Shown here in pieces: positions 6,770 to 13,433 of a stretch of 20,167 bases of DNA. The notes beneath the pieces are model-generated. The model saw only the letters and a list, made by a program, of their open reading frames with translations. It did no database searches and was not told the origin of the DNA. The position numbers were made by a program, and so were the translations under genes. The DNA comes from JAOAJC01 sp964481185 (GTDB taxonomy: Archaea; Nanobdellota; Nanobdellia; Pacearchaeales; GW2011-AR1). Each line of letters starts with the position of its first letter. Position 1 is the first letter of the stretch. The stretch spans positions 1-20,167 of the forward strand of contig CAYZSY010000010.1 of assembly GCA_964481185.1 (NCBI GenBank), written 5' to 3'.

Positions 6770-8959
6770 ATGGCTGAGAAAGAAACAAACCTTAACAAAA
6801 TTAAGAGAATAATTAAAGCGCAGAAGAATATAAGAAACATCGCTACCAGCGCGCATATACATCACGGAAAAACGGCGCTGACCGACAATCTTTTGGCAGC
6901 TGCAGGATTAATGTCTGCTAAAATTGCCGGAAACCTTGAAGAGGGAATGGCGACATGGCAGCATTCAGATGAACAGGAGAGGCTTATGACAGTTGACGCT
7001 GCAAATGTCTCAATGGTTCACAGCTATCAGGGAGAAGAATATCTGATTAATCTTATAGACACTCCTGGGCACGTTGATTTCGGAGGAAATGTTACAAGAG
7101 CGATGAGAGCAATTGACGGAACTTTCGTTCTTGTATGTGCTGTTGAAGGGGTAATGCCCCAGACAGAAACAGTATTAAAACAGGCGTTAAGGGAGAGAGT
7201 AAAGCCAGTTCTATTCATAAACAAGTTTGACAGACTAATAAAAGAACTAAAATTAACTCCAGAGCAGATGCAGGAGAGGGTTCTTAAAATTATTGAGGAA
7301 TTTAATAATCTGATTATGCAGATTGCAGAACCAGAATACAAGGAGAAATGGAAAGTGAGCATTTCTGAAGGCAGCGTTGCATTTGGAAGCGCCAGAGATA
7401 ACTGGGCACTATCACTGCCATTTATGAAAAAGAGAGATGTCAGCTTCAAAGACATCTCAAAAATTTATGATATGGAAGACAAGGCAAGAAAGGACTGGGT
7501 CTGGCAGAATGCTCCTTTGTTTGAAGTTCTTCTTGACATGGCAGTGCACCATCTTCCAAGTCCTCTTGACGCGCAAAAATACAGAATTCCAAAGATATGG
7601 AGGGGAGACACAGATACCCAGTTTGGAAAAGACCTTGCTTCCTGCAATTCAAAAGGAGAGGTTGCTTTTGTTGTAACAAGGATAGTTATAGATCCAAGAT
7701 CAGGAAAAGAAGTTTGCGCTGGAAGATTATATTCGGGTACGCTTGAAAGCGGAATGGAAGTTTATGCAAATAATGCAAAATCAAGTTATAGAGTGCAGCA
7801 GCTTTTAGTTTACAACGGAATAAAACCAGAGCAGATGGATAAAATTCCTTGTGGAAACGTTCTGGCAATTTCAGGATTAAATGTTGATGTTGGAGATACA
7901 ATTACTCTTACTCCGCAAACACCATTTGAAGAGATCAGGCACATATTCCAGCCAGTCATTACAAAGTCAATTGAGGTTGTTCGCTCAGCTGACTTGCCGA
8001 AGTTAATTGAAGTTTTAAGAAAGATAGGAAAAGAAGACCCAAGCATTAAGATTGAAATTAACGAGGAAACTGGAGAGAATCTTCTTTCAGGAATGGGTGA
8101 ACTGCACTTGGAAATTATAGAAGGAAGAATAAAGACTGAAAAAGGTCTGGAAGTAAAAATGGGGCATCCTATTGTTGTATATAGAGAGAGTGTTTCAAAG
8201 CCAAGCGGAACAGTAGAAATAAGAACACCGAATGGGCATAACATCATATTCTTGAGCATAGAACCTTTAGAAGAACAGGTTTATGATGCAATAGAAAAAG
8301 GAGAATTGCCAGAGGGAAAATTAAGAAAGAAACCTGAAGAAATCTGGAAGAGATTAAGTGAATTGGGAATTTCAAATGATGAGGCAAGACAATACAAGGA
8401 AATTTACAAAGGCAATGTATTTGAAGATAGAACAAGGGGAATAGTCCTGCTTAGTGAAGTTATTGAATCTGTTTTAGACGGATGGAGGCTTGTTGTTGAT
8501 GCCGGTCCTCTCTCTAGAGAACCTTTGATGAAAACAAAAGTCATACTTCACGATATGAAAATACATGTTGACAACGTTCACAGGGGTCCTGCTCAGATTT
8601 ATCCCGCCTTGAGAAACGGATTGAGAGAAGGAATGGCAAGAGCAGGTGCATCTATTTTAGAACCTATTCAGACACAGCTTATTGAAGGTCCTATCGCATT
8701 TATGGGCACTCTGACTCAACTAGTTGGAAGCAAGAGGGGAGTTTTGCTCGATGTTCAGCAGGAAGGAGCAGACACTGTAATTAAAGCAAAGATTCCGGTT
8801 GCGGAAATGATTGGCTGGAGCAATGATTTGAGAAGTTCAACAGAAGGAAGGGGGGTTTCAAGTCTCGCTGACCAGCATTTCCAGAAGCTTCCGGCAGAAC
8901 TTCAAATTGAGGTCATAAGAAAAATCAGGCAGAGAAAAGGTCTTTCAGAGAATCAATAA
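6770..8959 (+). CDS. fusA: Translation elongation factor 2 (aEF-2)
   Basis: A full-length 729-residue archaeal EF-2, the GTPase that drives ribosomal translocation. The G domain shows AHIHHGKT (28-35), DTPGH (98-102), NKFD (151-154) and a G5-like VAFGSA (203-208). GELHLE (443-448) marks the following domains. DNVHRGPAQ (601-609) carries His604, the expected diphthamide site, implying that the Dph pathway exists in this organism. Two departures from the usual sequence stand out: P-loop Asp is His31 (AHIDHGKT is normal), and switch I reads ERLMTVD (70-76) instead of ERGIT, keeping the key Thr. The C-terminus (IRKIRQRKGL) is typical. Gene context differs from a compact str operon because EF-1A lies 1.6 kb downstream. 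Confidence 0.97.
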   Translation: MAEKETNLNKIKRIIKAQKNIRNIATSAHIHHGKTALTDNLLAAAGLMSAKIAGNLEEGMATWQHSDEQERLMTVDAANVSMVHSYQGEEYLINLIDTPGHVDFGGNVTRAMRAIDGTFVLVCAVEGVMPQTETVLKQALRERVKPVLFINKFDRLIKELKLTPEQMQERVLKIIEEFNNLIMQIAEPEYKEKWKVSISEGSVAFGSARDNWALSLPFMKKRDVSFKDISKIYDMEDKARKDWVWQNAPLFEVLLDMAVHHLPSPLDAQKYRIPKIWRGDTDTQFGKDLASCNSKGEVAFVVTRIVIDPRSGKEVCAGRLYSGTLESGMEVYANNAKSSYRVQQLLVYNGIKPEQMDKIPCGNVLAISGLNVDVGDTITLTPQTPFEEIRHIFQPVITKSIEVVRSADLPKLIEVLRKIGKEDPSIKIEINEETGENLLSGMGELHLEIIEGRIKTEKGLEVKMGHPIVVYRESVSKPSGTVEIRTPNGHNIIFLSIEPLEEQVYDAIEKGELPEGKLRKKPEEIWKRLSELGISNDEARQYKEIYKGNVFEDRTRGIVLLSEVIESVLDGWRLVVDAGPLSREPLMKTKVILHDMKIHVDNVHRGPAQIYPALRNGLREGMARAGASILEPIQTQLIEGPIAFMGTLTQLVGSKRGVLLDVQQEGADTVIKAKIPVAEMIGWSNDLRSSTEGRGVSSLADQHFQKLPAELQIEVIRKIRQRKGLSENQ

Positions 8960-8992
8960 TTAGTAGTTTAGCAGTCTTAATATTAAATAATC

Positions 8993-9010
8993 TTAAATAA
9001 CATTATTTAA
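8993..9010. repeat. Inverted repeat upstream of the ribbon-helix-helix gene
   Basis: TTAAATAA (8993-9000), two-base spacer, TTATTTAA (9003-9010). It lies in the 115-bp AT-rich gap after EF-2, within a cluster of similar ATTAAATAA words that recurs at 9038-9046. It could be an autoregulatory operator or an end-of-transcript element for EF-2; low GC makes chance occurrence possible. Confidence 0.35.
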
Positions 9011-9074
9011 CAGGGAATTAAAGAAAGGTTTATTAACATTAAATAACTTTATTATAGAGTAAAAAAGAGATAAT

Positions 9075-9302
9075 ATGGCACTTAAAACTTTCAATATAAA
9101 TGAATCAGTTTACAAGTCATATTCAAAGCATTGCAAGAAAAACGGGGTAAGCATGAGCAAGCAGGTTGAGAATTTTCTGATAGGCGAGATTGAGAAGATT
9201 ACAAATGTTGATTCAAAAGAGGATATTGACATTAAAAGAATAGAAAAAGCATCAGAAAAATTTGATAAATCTATTGAGCACCCATTAAAGAAATATTGCT
9301 GA
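9075..9302 (+). CDS. Ribbon-helix-helix protein, orphan antitoxin-like
   Basis: A 75-residue protein. The beginning (KTFNINESVYKSY, 4-16) followed by a helix, a GVSMSK turn (24-29) and a second helix (30-42) fits the Arc/MetJ ribbon-helix-helix DNA-binding pattern. The acidic C-terminal tail could mask a toxin. No toxin gene follows directly; the next gene is a second antitoxin-like ORF 59 bp downstream. It may be a remnant of a toxin-antitoxin module or an independent repressor. I am fairly sure of the fold and unsure of the role. Confidence 0.65.
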   Translation: MALKTFNINESVYKSYSKHCKKNGVSMSKQVENFLIGEIEKITNVDSKEDIDIKRIEKASEKFDKSIEHPLKKYC

Positions 9303-9323
9303 TATTTATTATGTAAAGAAAGA

Positions 9324-9355
9324 TTTATAAACTATAGCCACTATAGCATCTATAG
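9324..9355 (+). promoter_or_regulatory. TA-module promoter with three CTATAG repeats
   Basis: TTTATAAA (9324-9331) is the TATA box. It is followed at once by CTATAG at 9332, 9341 and 9350: three self-complementary hexamers in exact 9-bp register, the last ending six bases before the ATG at 9362. The array covers the expected transcription start, the natural place for an autorepressing antitoxin or antitoxin/toxin complex to bind. Confidence 0.6.
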
Positions 9356-9361
9356 GACAAA

Positions 9362-9568
9362 ATGGAAACGTCAACAATACAACTAAGCAAAGAAATAAAA
9401 TACAAGATATCTTCCTTCGGGTTAAAGGGAGAAAGTTTTGATACCATAATTAGAAGGATATATTCTCTTGCTATCAAAGAACAATTAAGAGAATTTTTAA
9501 TGTCTGAAGAAGGATTTGTTCCCATTGAAGAGGCTATAAAAGAAGCTGATAAAAAATGGCCAAAGTAA
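9362..9568 (+). CDS. Antitoxin of a RelE-type module
   Basis: A 68-residue protein with a short strand (STIQLSKEIKYKI, 4-16), a Gly turn and helices (25-48), ending with an acidic segment and DKKWPK. Size, layout and position upstream of a RelE-like toxin identify it as the antitoxin. The N-terminal part resembles archaeal ribbon-helix-helix or VapB-like DNA-binding antitoxins. Its last 13 bases overlap the toxin start, so translation is probably coupled. The CTATAG array upstream is the likely autoregulatory site. Confidence 0.75.
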   Translation: METSTIQLSKEIKYKISSFGLKGESFDTIIRRIYSLAIKEQLREFLMSEEGFVPIEEAIKEADKKWPK

Positions 9569-9897
9569 GCATAGCAGAAGCGTTAAAAGACGAGATTTTA
9601 AAAAAATTCAAGGGAGAATCTAAGTTAATATTCAGGCAGATGTATTCTTTAGAGCAAAATCCAAACAAAGGCAAAATGTTGGGACAAGTTGGTGGAATTG
9701 TTATTAAAGAATTAAGATATAAATCATTTAGATTTTACTTTATTACTGACGGACACAAACTAAAATTAATAGACGAATCAAATTTAATTGAGATATTGAT
9801 AAGATTTGTTAGAATGTCAGACAAAAAAGATCAGCAAAAAACAATTAATGAAATAAAAGACATATTAAACAAATTTGGACCTGGTAGTTTTGTATAA
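9556..9897 (+). CDS. RelE/ParE-superfamily toxin
   Basis: A 113-residue protein with the RelE-fold order: N-terminal helices (LKDEILKKF, 10-18; FRQMYSLEQNP, 26-36), GKMLGQ (39-44), the strand IVIKELRYKSFRFYFIT (48-64) with the family's E-L-R-x-x-x-F/Y-R-x-x-F pattern, then LIEILIRFVRMSDKK and a C-terminal helix. Members are usually ribosome-dependent mRNA endonucleases or gyrase inhibitors. It overlaps its antitoxin by 13 bp. The end of a second, diverged copy lies just beyond the gap at 9916. Confidence 0.8.
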   Translation: MAKVSIAEALKDEILKKFKGESKLIFRQMYSLEQNPNKGKMLGQVGGIVIKELRYKSFRFYFITDGHKLKLIDESNLIEILIRFVRMSDKKDQQKTINEIKDILNKFGPGSFV

Positions 9898-9915
9898 CTG
9901 AATAGAAGCCTTTTA

Positions 9916-9925
9916 NNNNNNNNNN
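9916..9925. other. Scaffold gap of ten N after the toxin gene
   Basis: A placeholder gap flanked by two related toxin C-termini. Tandem similarity on both sides is a typical cause of short-read assembly breaks, so at least most of a second toxin gene, and possibly its antitoxin, is missing here. Confidence 0.95.
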
Positions 9926-10009
9926 AAAAAAAATCAGCAAGAAACAATTAATGAAATCAGGAAGATATTGATTAACTTTGGTCCTGAAGGATTCAACAAA
10001 AACTACTAG
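9926..10009 (+). pseudogene. C-terminal fragment of a second RelE-like toxin
   Basis: Reading from the gap edge gives 27 residues ending in TAG at 10007-10009. Aligned without gaps to the intact toxin tail (codons from 9823), 15 of 23 residues match, including the TINEI helix and the FGP turn, but the last residues differ (GFNKNY against SFV). The differences show a diverged paralogue, not a misplaced duplicate read. The gene may be whole in the cell and truncated only by the gap. Confidence 0.75.
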
Positions 10010-10020
10010 CCAATTTTATT

Positions 10021-10410
10021 CTAGAGCCCCTTAATATATCTAAACGCCAGCCAAGATATTGGCAGAAGAATTAGATAATGTATTGCTAAAAATTCAAGAA
10101 CAAAATCCAAAGGATAACCTTCAATAAAATATCTGATTTGCAATAGAACGGCTATCCCTGAGAAAAATAGTGCTTTTTTAAATGGGGTTTGATTTCTTAC
10201 AAAAAAATAAATAATTGCTCCATAAACTGCTCCATAAATAATCTTATTTCTGAAATAATACGATGGAACAGCATATTCTGAAGAAAGAGAGTGTACGAAA
10301 TAGTCAACTGCTGTAAATAAAACAATAATGGCAAAGATGGCGATAATAATAAACGCTGTTTTTTTAATATTCAGCCTCTTGCCAGACTTTTTATTTGCCT
10401 CTCTTTTCAT
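10021..10410 (-). CDS. Small multi-pass membrane protein, unknown function
   Basis: A 129-residue protein with a basic N-terminus (KREANKKSGKRLNIKK) and about four hydrophobic segments near residues 18-40, 55-74, 80-93 and 104-124. The positive-inside rule places the N-terminus in the cytoplasm. There are no catalytic motifs. I use the ATG at 10410 rather than the in-frame TTG one codon earlier. It is divergent from EF-1A, sharing a 146-bp promoter region, and its 3' end lies 11 bp past the toxin fragment. Confidence 0.7.
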   Translation of the reverse strand: MKREANKKSGKRLNIKKTAFIIIAIFAIIVLFTAVDYFVHSLSSEYAVPSYYFRNKIIYGAVYGAIIYFFVRNQTPFKKALFFSGIAVLLQIRYFIEGYPLDFVLEFLAIHYLILLPISWLAFRYIKGL

Positions 10411-10499
10411 CAACTCATTAAGTTGGTCAAGAATTTAAATTTATGTCTATATTGTAAAATTTGGACAAAGACAATTATATCTGTTTTTAATTCATCTAT

Positions 10500-10528
10500 A
10501 AACTTTTTGTTAGCAAAAAGTTTAAATA
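10500..10528 (+). promoter_or_regulatory. EF-1A promoter with a 10-bp inverted repeat joined to the TATA box
   Basis: AAACTTTTTG (10500-10509), TTAG, CAAAAAGTTT (10514-10523) is a perfect inverted repeat. The TATA box TTTAAATA (10521-10528) starts inside its right arm and ends 28 nt before the EF-1A ATG. The repeat lies in a divergent intergenic region, so it is unlikely to be a terminator for either neighbour. Confidence 0.55.
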
Positions 10529-10556
10529 CCCCCTAAATTAAATTGATTTACATAAA

Positions 10557-11834
10557 ATGGCAAAACAAAAACCAATACTTAACGTTGTGTTTGTAGGTCA
10601 CGTTGACCACGGAAAGTCAACCACAATCGGAAGATTAATGTTTGATACTGGAAAAGTTCCTCCTGAAGAGCTTGAGAAGTTGAAAGCTGAAGCTCAAAGG
10701 CACGGAAAAGCAGGTTTTGAATTTGCATTCGTCATGGACAAATTCAAGGAAGAAAGGGAGAGGGGAGTTACAATTGACCTTTCTTATCAAAAACTTATTA
10801 CAAACAAATATGAAGTTACAATAATTGACGCGCCAGGACACAAGGACTTCGTCAAAAACATGATTACAGGAGCATCACAGGCAGACGTTGCATTTTTAAC
10901 AGTATCTGCTAAAGATGGTGTTCAGCCGCAAACCCAGGAGCACATCTGGCTTTTAAGGACAATGGGTGTAGCCCAGGTTGCAGTAATACTTAACAAAATG
11001 GATACAGTCGACTATAAAGAAGATGTTTTTAATAAAATAAAAGCAGACGTAAGCGCAAAGTTGAAAGAAGCAGGGTATAAGCCAGACACAATGACTTTTC
11101 TTGCAGTATCAGGATTTAAGGGAGACAATGTTGCAAAGAAATCAACAAACATGCCTTGGTACAAAGGTCCTACTGTTTTGGAGCAGTTTGATTTGTTCAA
11201 GGAGCCAGACAAACCAACTAATTTGCCTTTGAGAATGCCATTGCAGGATGTTTATGAAATTACAGGAATAGGAACTGTTCCTGTTGGAAAGATTGAGACT
11301 GGAACTATGAAAATAGGCCAGAAAGTCATTGCTTTGCCGGGAAGATCAGGTAAAGGAGTTGAAGGAGAAGTCAGAAGCATAGAAATGCACCATGAGCAGT
11401 TGCCTCAAGCTGAAGCTGGAGATAACGTCGGAGTAAATATAAGGGGTCTTGGAAAGAAAGATATTGCAAGAGGAGATGTAATTTGCGATGCTGCAAAGCC
11501 AGCAACAATTGCAGATGAATTTGTAGCGCAAGTTGCAGTTATCTCTCATCCTACAGTTATAGCAAAGGGCTACACACCGGTATTCCACGTTCACACTGCA
11601 CAAGTACCTTGCCAGTTTGTTGAACTTATTGAAGTAACAAGAGCAGGGCAGACAATGAAAAATCCAGACTTCTTAAAGAACGGAGATGTTGCTAAAGTAA
11701 GAATCAAGCCAATTGGAAACCTTGTTCTTGAAACACAGGCTACAAATCCACATATGGCAAGATTCGCAATAAGAGACGCAGGAGCAACAGTTGCTGCAGG
11801 CGTCTGCATAGAGCTTAAGGCCAAAGCCAAATAA
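10557..11834 (+). CDS. tuf: Translation elongation factor 1-alpha (aEF-1A)
   Basis: A 425-residue archaeal EF-1A, which carries aminoacyl-tRNA to the ribosome A site as a GTP complex. All G motifs are intact: GHVDHGKST (14-22), ERGVTID (68-74), DAPGH (91-95) and NKMD (146-149). The TGIGTVPVGKIETG stretch and the C-terminal RFAIRDAG-x-T-V-A-A-G segment mark domains 2 and 3. Unlike the EF-2 in this window, its G1 and switch I motifs are fully conventional. No ribosomal protein S10 gene follows, so the usual str-operon end is absent. Confidence 0.98.
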   Translation: MAKQKPILNVVFVGHVDHGKSTTIGRLMFDTGKVPPEELEKLKAEAQRHGKAGFEFAFVMDKFKEERERGVTIDLSYQKLITNKYEVTIIDAPGHKDFVKNMITGASQADVAFLTVSAKDGVQPQTQEHIWLLRTMGVAQVAVILNKMDTVDYKEDVFNKIKADVSAKLKEAGYKPDTMTFLAVSGFKGDNVAKKSTNMPWYKGPTVLEQFDLFKEPDKPTNLPLRMPLQDVYEITGIGTVPVGKIETGTMKIGQKVIALPGRSGKGVEGEVRSIEMHHEQLPQAEAGDNVGVNIRGLGKKDIARGDVICDAAKPATIADEFVAQVAVISHPTVIAKGYTPVFHVHTAQVPCQFVELIEVTRAGQTMKNPDFLKNGDVAKVRIKPIGNLVLETQATNPHMARFAIRDAGATVAAGVCIELKAKAK

Positions 11835-11882
11835 GTTCAATTAACCAATATTCTTGACAATATTTAGAAAATTATATTCTCC

Positions 11883-11900
11883 TTATACCGGAGCGTATAA
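11883..11900. repeat. Short inverted repeat between EF-1A and the next gene
   Basis: TTATAC (11883-11888), loop CGGAGC, GTATAA (11895-11900), in the 103-bp gap after EF-1A. It precedes the TATA-like TTAAAAAG (11910-11917) of the next gene. It could be a 3' structure of EF-1A mRNA or an operator; the stem is short. Confidence 0.35.
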
Positions 11901-11937
11901 CAACAATCCTTAAAAAGTTCCAAAATATTGCAACTAG

Positions 11938-12513
11938 ATGGGATTGGCAATAGTAAGAGACGATACAAGAGTTGTAACAAAAAGAGAGCTTGAAGAGAGG
12001 CTGAAAAATGCGGGAGATTATGTCAAGATGGACTTACTTTCATCAGCTTTAAAGAAGCAGCTTGATTTTGATACAAAAAAATTTGTTCTTTTCAAGCTCG
12101 CTGAAATCTATGAAACAAGAAAGATGTTCTCTGAAGCTGCAAAGATGATGAGAAATGCCGCAGAGATAAACGCCACTTATGAAGGAAAGATGAATGATTT
12201 TATGAAATCATGCAATTTATTTATCAAAGGGGGAAGTTTTGCAGAAGGAGAAGTCTCATTTGTAAAAGCAATGGGCTGTGCAACTGAATTGCAAAAAGCA
12301 AGATTAAAAACTGCAAAGAAAGAGGCATACAAGGCTCAAGCAAAAGAATATCTTGCAAGACAAAGAAGAAGTCACGCTATGGAAGTTTATGAAAAGATTC
12401 TTAGTTTGGAATTAACTCCTGACGAGAAGAAAGAAGCACAAACAACTCTTCTTGGATTGTATGAAAAACTAGGAAAAGTCAAAGAGTACTATGCATTAAA
12501 GGCAAGTATGTAA
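11938..12513 (+). CDS. Alpha-helical repeat (TPR-like) protein
   Basis: A 191-residue, all-helical, soluble protein. Repeated helix pairs from about residue 45 to 185, with segments such as FKLAEIYETRKMFSEAAKMM (52-71) and AMEVYEKILSLELTPDEKKEA (147-167), have the spacing of TPR units with small residues at packing positions. The last unit (LLGLYEKLGKVKEYYAL) is typical. It is probably a protein-protein adaptor. A TATA-like box 20 nt upstream predicts a leaderless mRNA. The specific partner is unknown; proximity to EF-1A may be incidental because each gene has its own promoter. Confidence 0.65.
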   Translation: MGLAIVRDDTRVVTKRELEERLKNAGDYVKMDLLSSALKKQLDFDTKKFVLFKLAEIYETRKMFSEAAKMMRNAAEINATYEGKMNDFMKSCNLFIKGGSFAEGEVSFVKAMGCATELQKARLKTAKKEAYKAQAKEYLARQRRSHAMEVYEKILSLELTPDEKKEAQTTLLGLYEKLGKVKEYYALKASM

Positions 12514-12625
12514 ATTATAAAAGATAAGAAATAATAAGAATAATTTATCTTAGCTTATTTTGCTCAGCAATCTCAACCTTCCAAATTTATCATAATACTT
12601 CTCAATTATCATATCTTATAAAAAT

Positions 12626-12835
12626 TTAAGCAGAAACTAAATTTTTAACTCTTATATCTGAAAGAAAATCTTTGGACATCCTTTTACTTACATTCAAAAG
12701 TTCTATGCCCAATATTTTGCCTTCTTCATCTAAGTCGATTATAGTCTCGTCATCTATCTTCTTATTCTTTGCAAACTTTCCGATACCCAACTCAATATAA
12801 ACTGCGTCTGCTTCCCTATCAAATGTTATTTTCAT
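12626..12835 (-). CDS. DUF2283 protein, antitoxin-like
   Basis: A 69-residue protein with the DUF2283 pattern: FDREADAVYIEL near the start, a central acidic beta hairpin (IIDLDEEGKILGIELLNVSK, 32-51). DUF2283 proteins are commonly paired with DUF4258 proteins in bacterial and archaeal genomes and are considered antitoxin-like. It lies 12 bp downstream of the DUF4258 gene on the same strand, so the two form one operon with the presumed toxin first. Confidence 0.8.
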   Translation of the reverse strand: MKITFDREADAVYIELGIGKFAKNKKIDDETIIDLDEEGKILGIELLNVSKRMSKDFLSDIRVKNLVSA

Positions 12836-12847
12836 TTTTCTTTTCTC

Positions 12848-13057
12848 TTATATGTAATAAATAGTTATAATCTTTATATATTTATCCTTCTCATAAACAA
12901 TTTCTATTTTAGCTCTTCCGATATCTTTCTGAACATAATATCTCCCTTCTTTCTTAGAAGTTTTATCTGGATATTTTATTGCGCTAATTGCTTCTTCTTC
13001 AGTTATATCTCTTCTTTGCAATCTCTCTTTTGCATGTTCTGTGAATATAACCTCCAT
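12848..13057 (-). CDS. DUF4258 protein, toxin-like
   Basis: A 69-residue protein matching the DUF4258 layout: EHAKERLQRRDITEEEAISAI (7-27), a proline turn, then strands EGRYYVQKDIGRAKIEIVYEKD (37-58) and IKIITIYYI. The fold is a compact RelE/BrnT-like one and members are thought to be toxins of small TA modules. It precedes the DUF2283 gene by 12 bp. A TATA-like TTTATAAAA on the minus strand (about 13114-13122) is the likely promoter. Confidence 0.8.
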   Translation of the reverse strand: MEVIFTEHAKERLQRRDITEEEAISAIKYPDKTSKKEGRYYVQKDIGRAKIEIVYEKDKYIKIITIYYI

Positions 13058-13154
13058 AAATTAAGCAAGAAATGGGAAGTTAAAAGACTTGTGGAAGCAG
13101 ATAGTTGCCTTAGTTTTATAAAAAATAAAAAGAAATAGAAATTTTGCTTGCGTT

Positions 13155-13268
13155 TTAATCACCAGACATTGATTCAAGGCCTTCAAAAAGCTCTTCGCTG
13201 TCAGGCTCTGCCTCTTCTAAGCCATGCTTTTCTACAACGTCTTGTCTCTTTGCCTCTTTTTTAACCAT
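13155..13268 (-). CDS. Probable 37-aa acidic microprotein
   Basis: A small open reading frame in a 376-bp stretch that otherwise has no gene. The peptide starts MVKKEAKRQD, then becomes strongly acidic (EEAEPDSEELFEG) and ends SMSGD. A good minus-strand TATA box, CTTTATAAATA, lies about 38 nt upstream of the ATG, and codon use is like its neighbours. The acid-rich tail and basic start suggest a soluble binding peptide or small regulator. No homologue is recognised. The rest of this stretch holds promoters for the flanking genes. Confidence 0.5.
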   Translation of the reverse strand: MVKKEAKRQDVVEKHGLEEAEPDSEELFEGLESMSGD

Positions 13269-13358
13269 TTTCTCAATTATCTTTCGTTTTCTATAGAGAA
13301 TTATTTTTATTTATAAAGTTTTTCATTTTGTTCTGTTAATGTAACAAAGTAATATCAG

Positions 13359-13427
13359 ATAATCTTATATACTATAAAAGATTATTAATTGCATAATTAG
13401 AAAATAGCAACTATAAGACTATGAGGT
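13359..13427 (+). promoter_or_regulatory. Promoter, operator-like repeat and Shine-Dalgarno site of the 233-aa gene
   Basis: ATAATCTT (13359-13366) and AAGATTAT (13378-13385) form an inverted repeat enclosing the TATA-like TATAAAAG (13373-13380). A Shine-Dalgarno GAGGT lies at 13423-13427, six bases before the ATG at 13434. A factor bound to the repeat would block TBP access. Confidence 0.45.
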
Positions 13428-13433
13428 TTTAGA

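Noticed and set aside
7810..8259. 149-aa minus-strand ORF inside EF-2
   Set aside because: It lies fully within a conserved essential gene and its sequence is the antisense of EF-2 codons.
9332..9355. CTATAG repeats as a CRISPR fragment
   Set aside because: The unit is only 9 bp with no spacers of CRISPR length and lies within a promoter.
12517..12551. AAGATAA/TTATCTT hairpin after the TPR-like gene as a terminator
   Set aside because: The stem is seven AT-only pairs with a 17-base loop, expected by chance in this composition.
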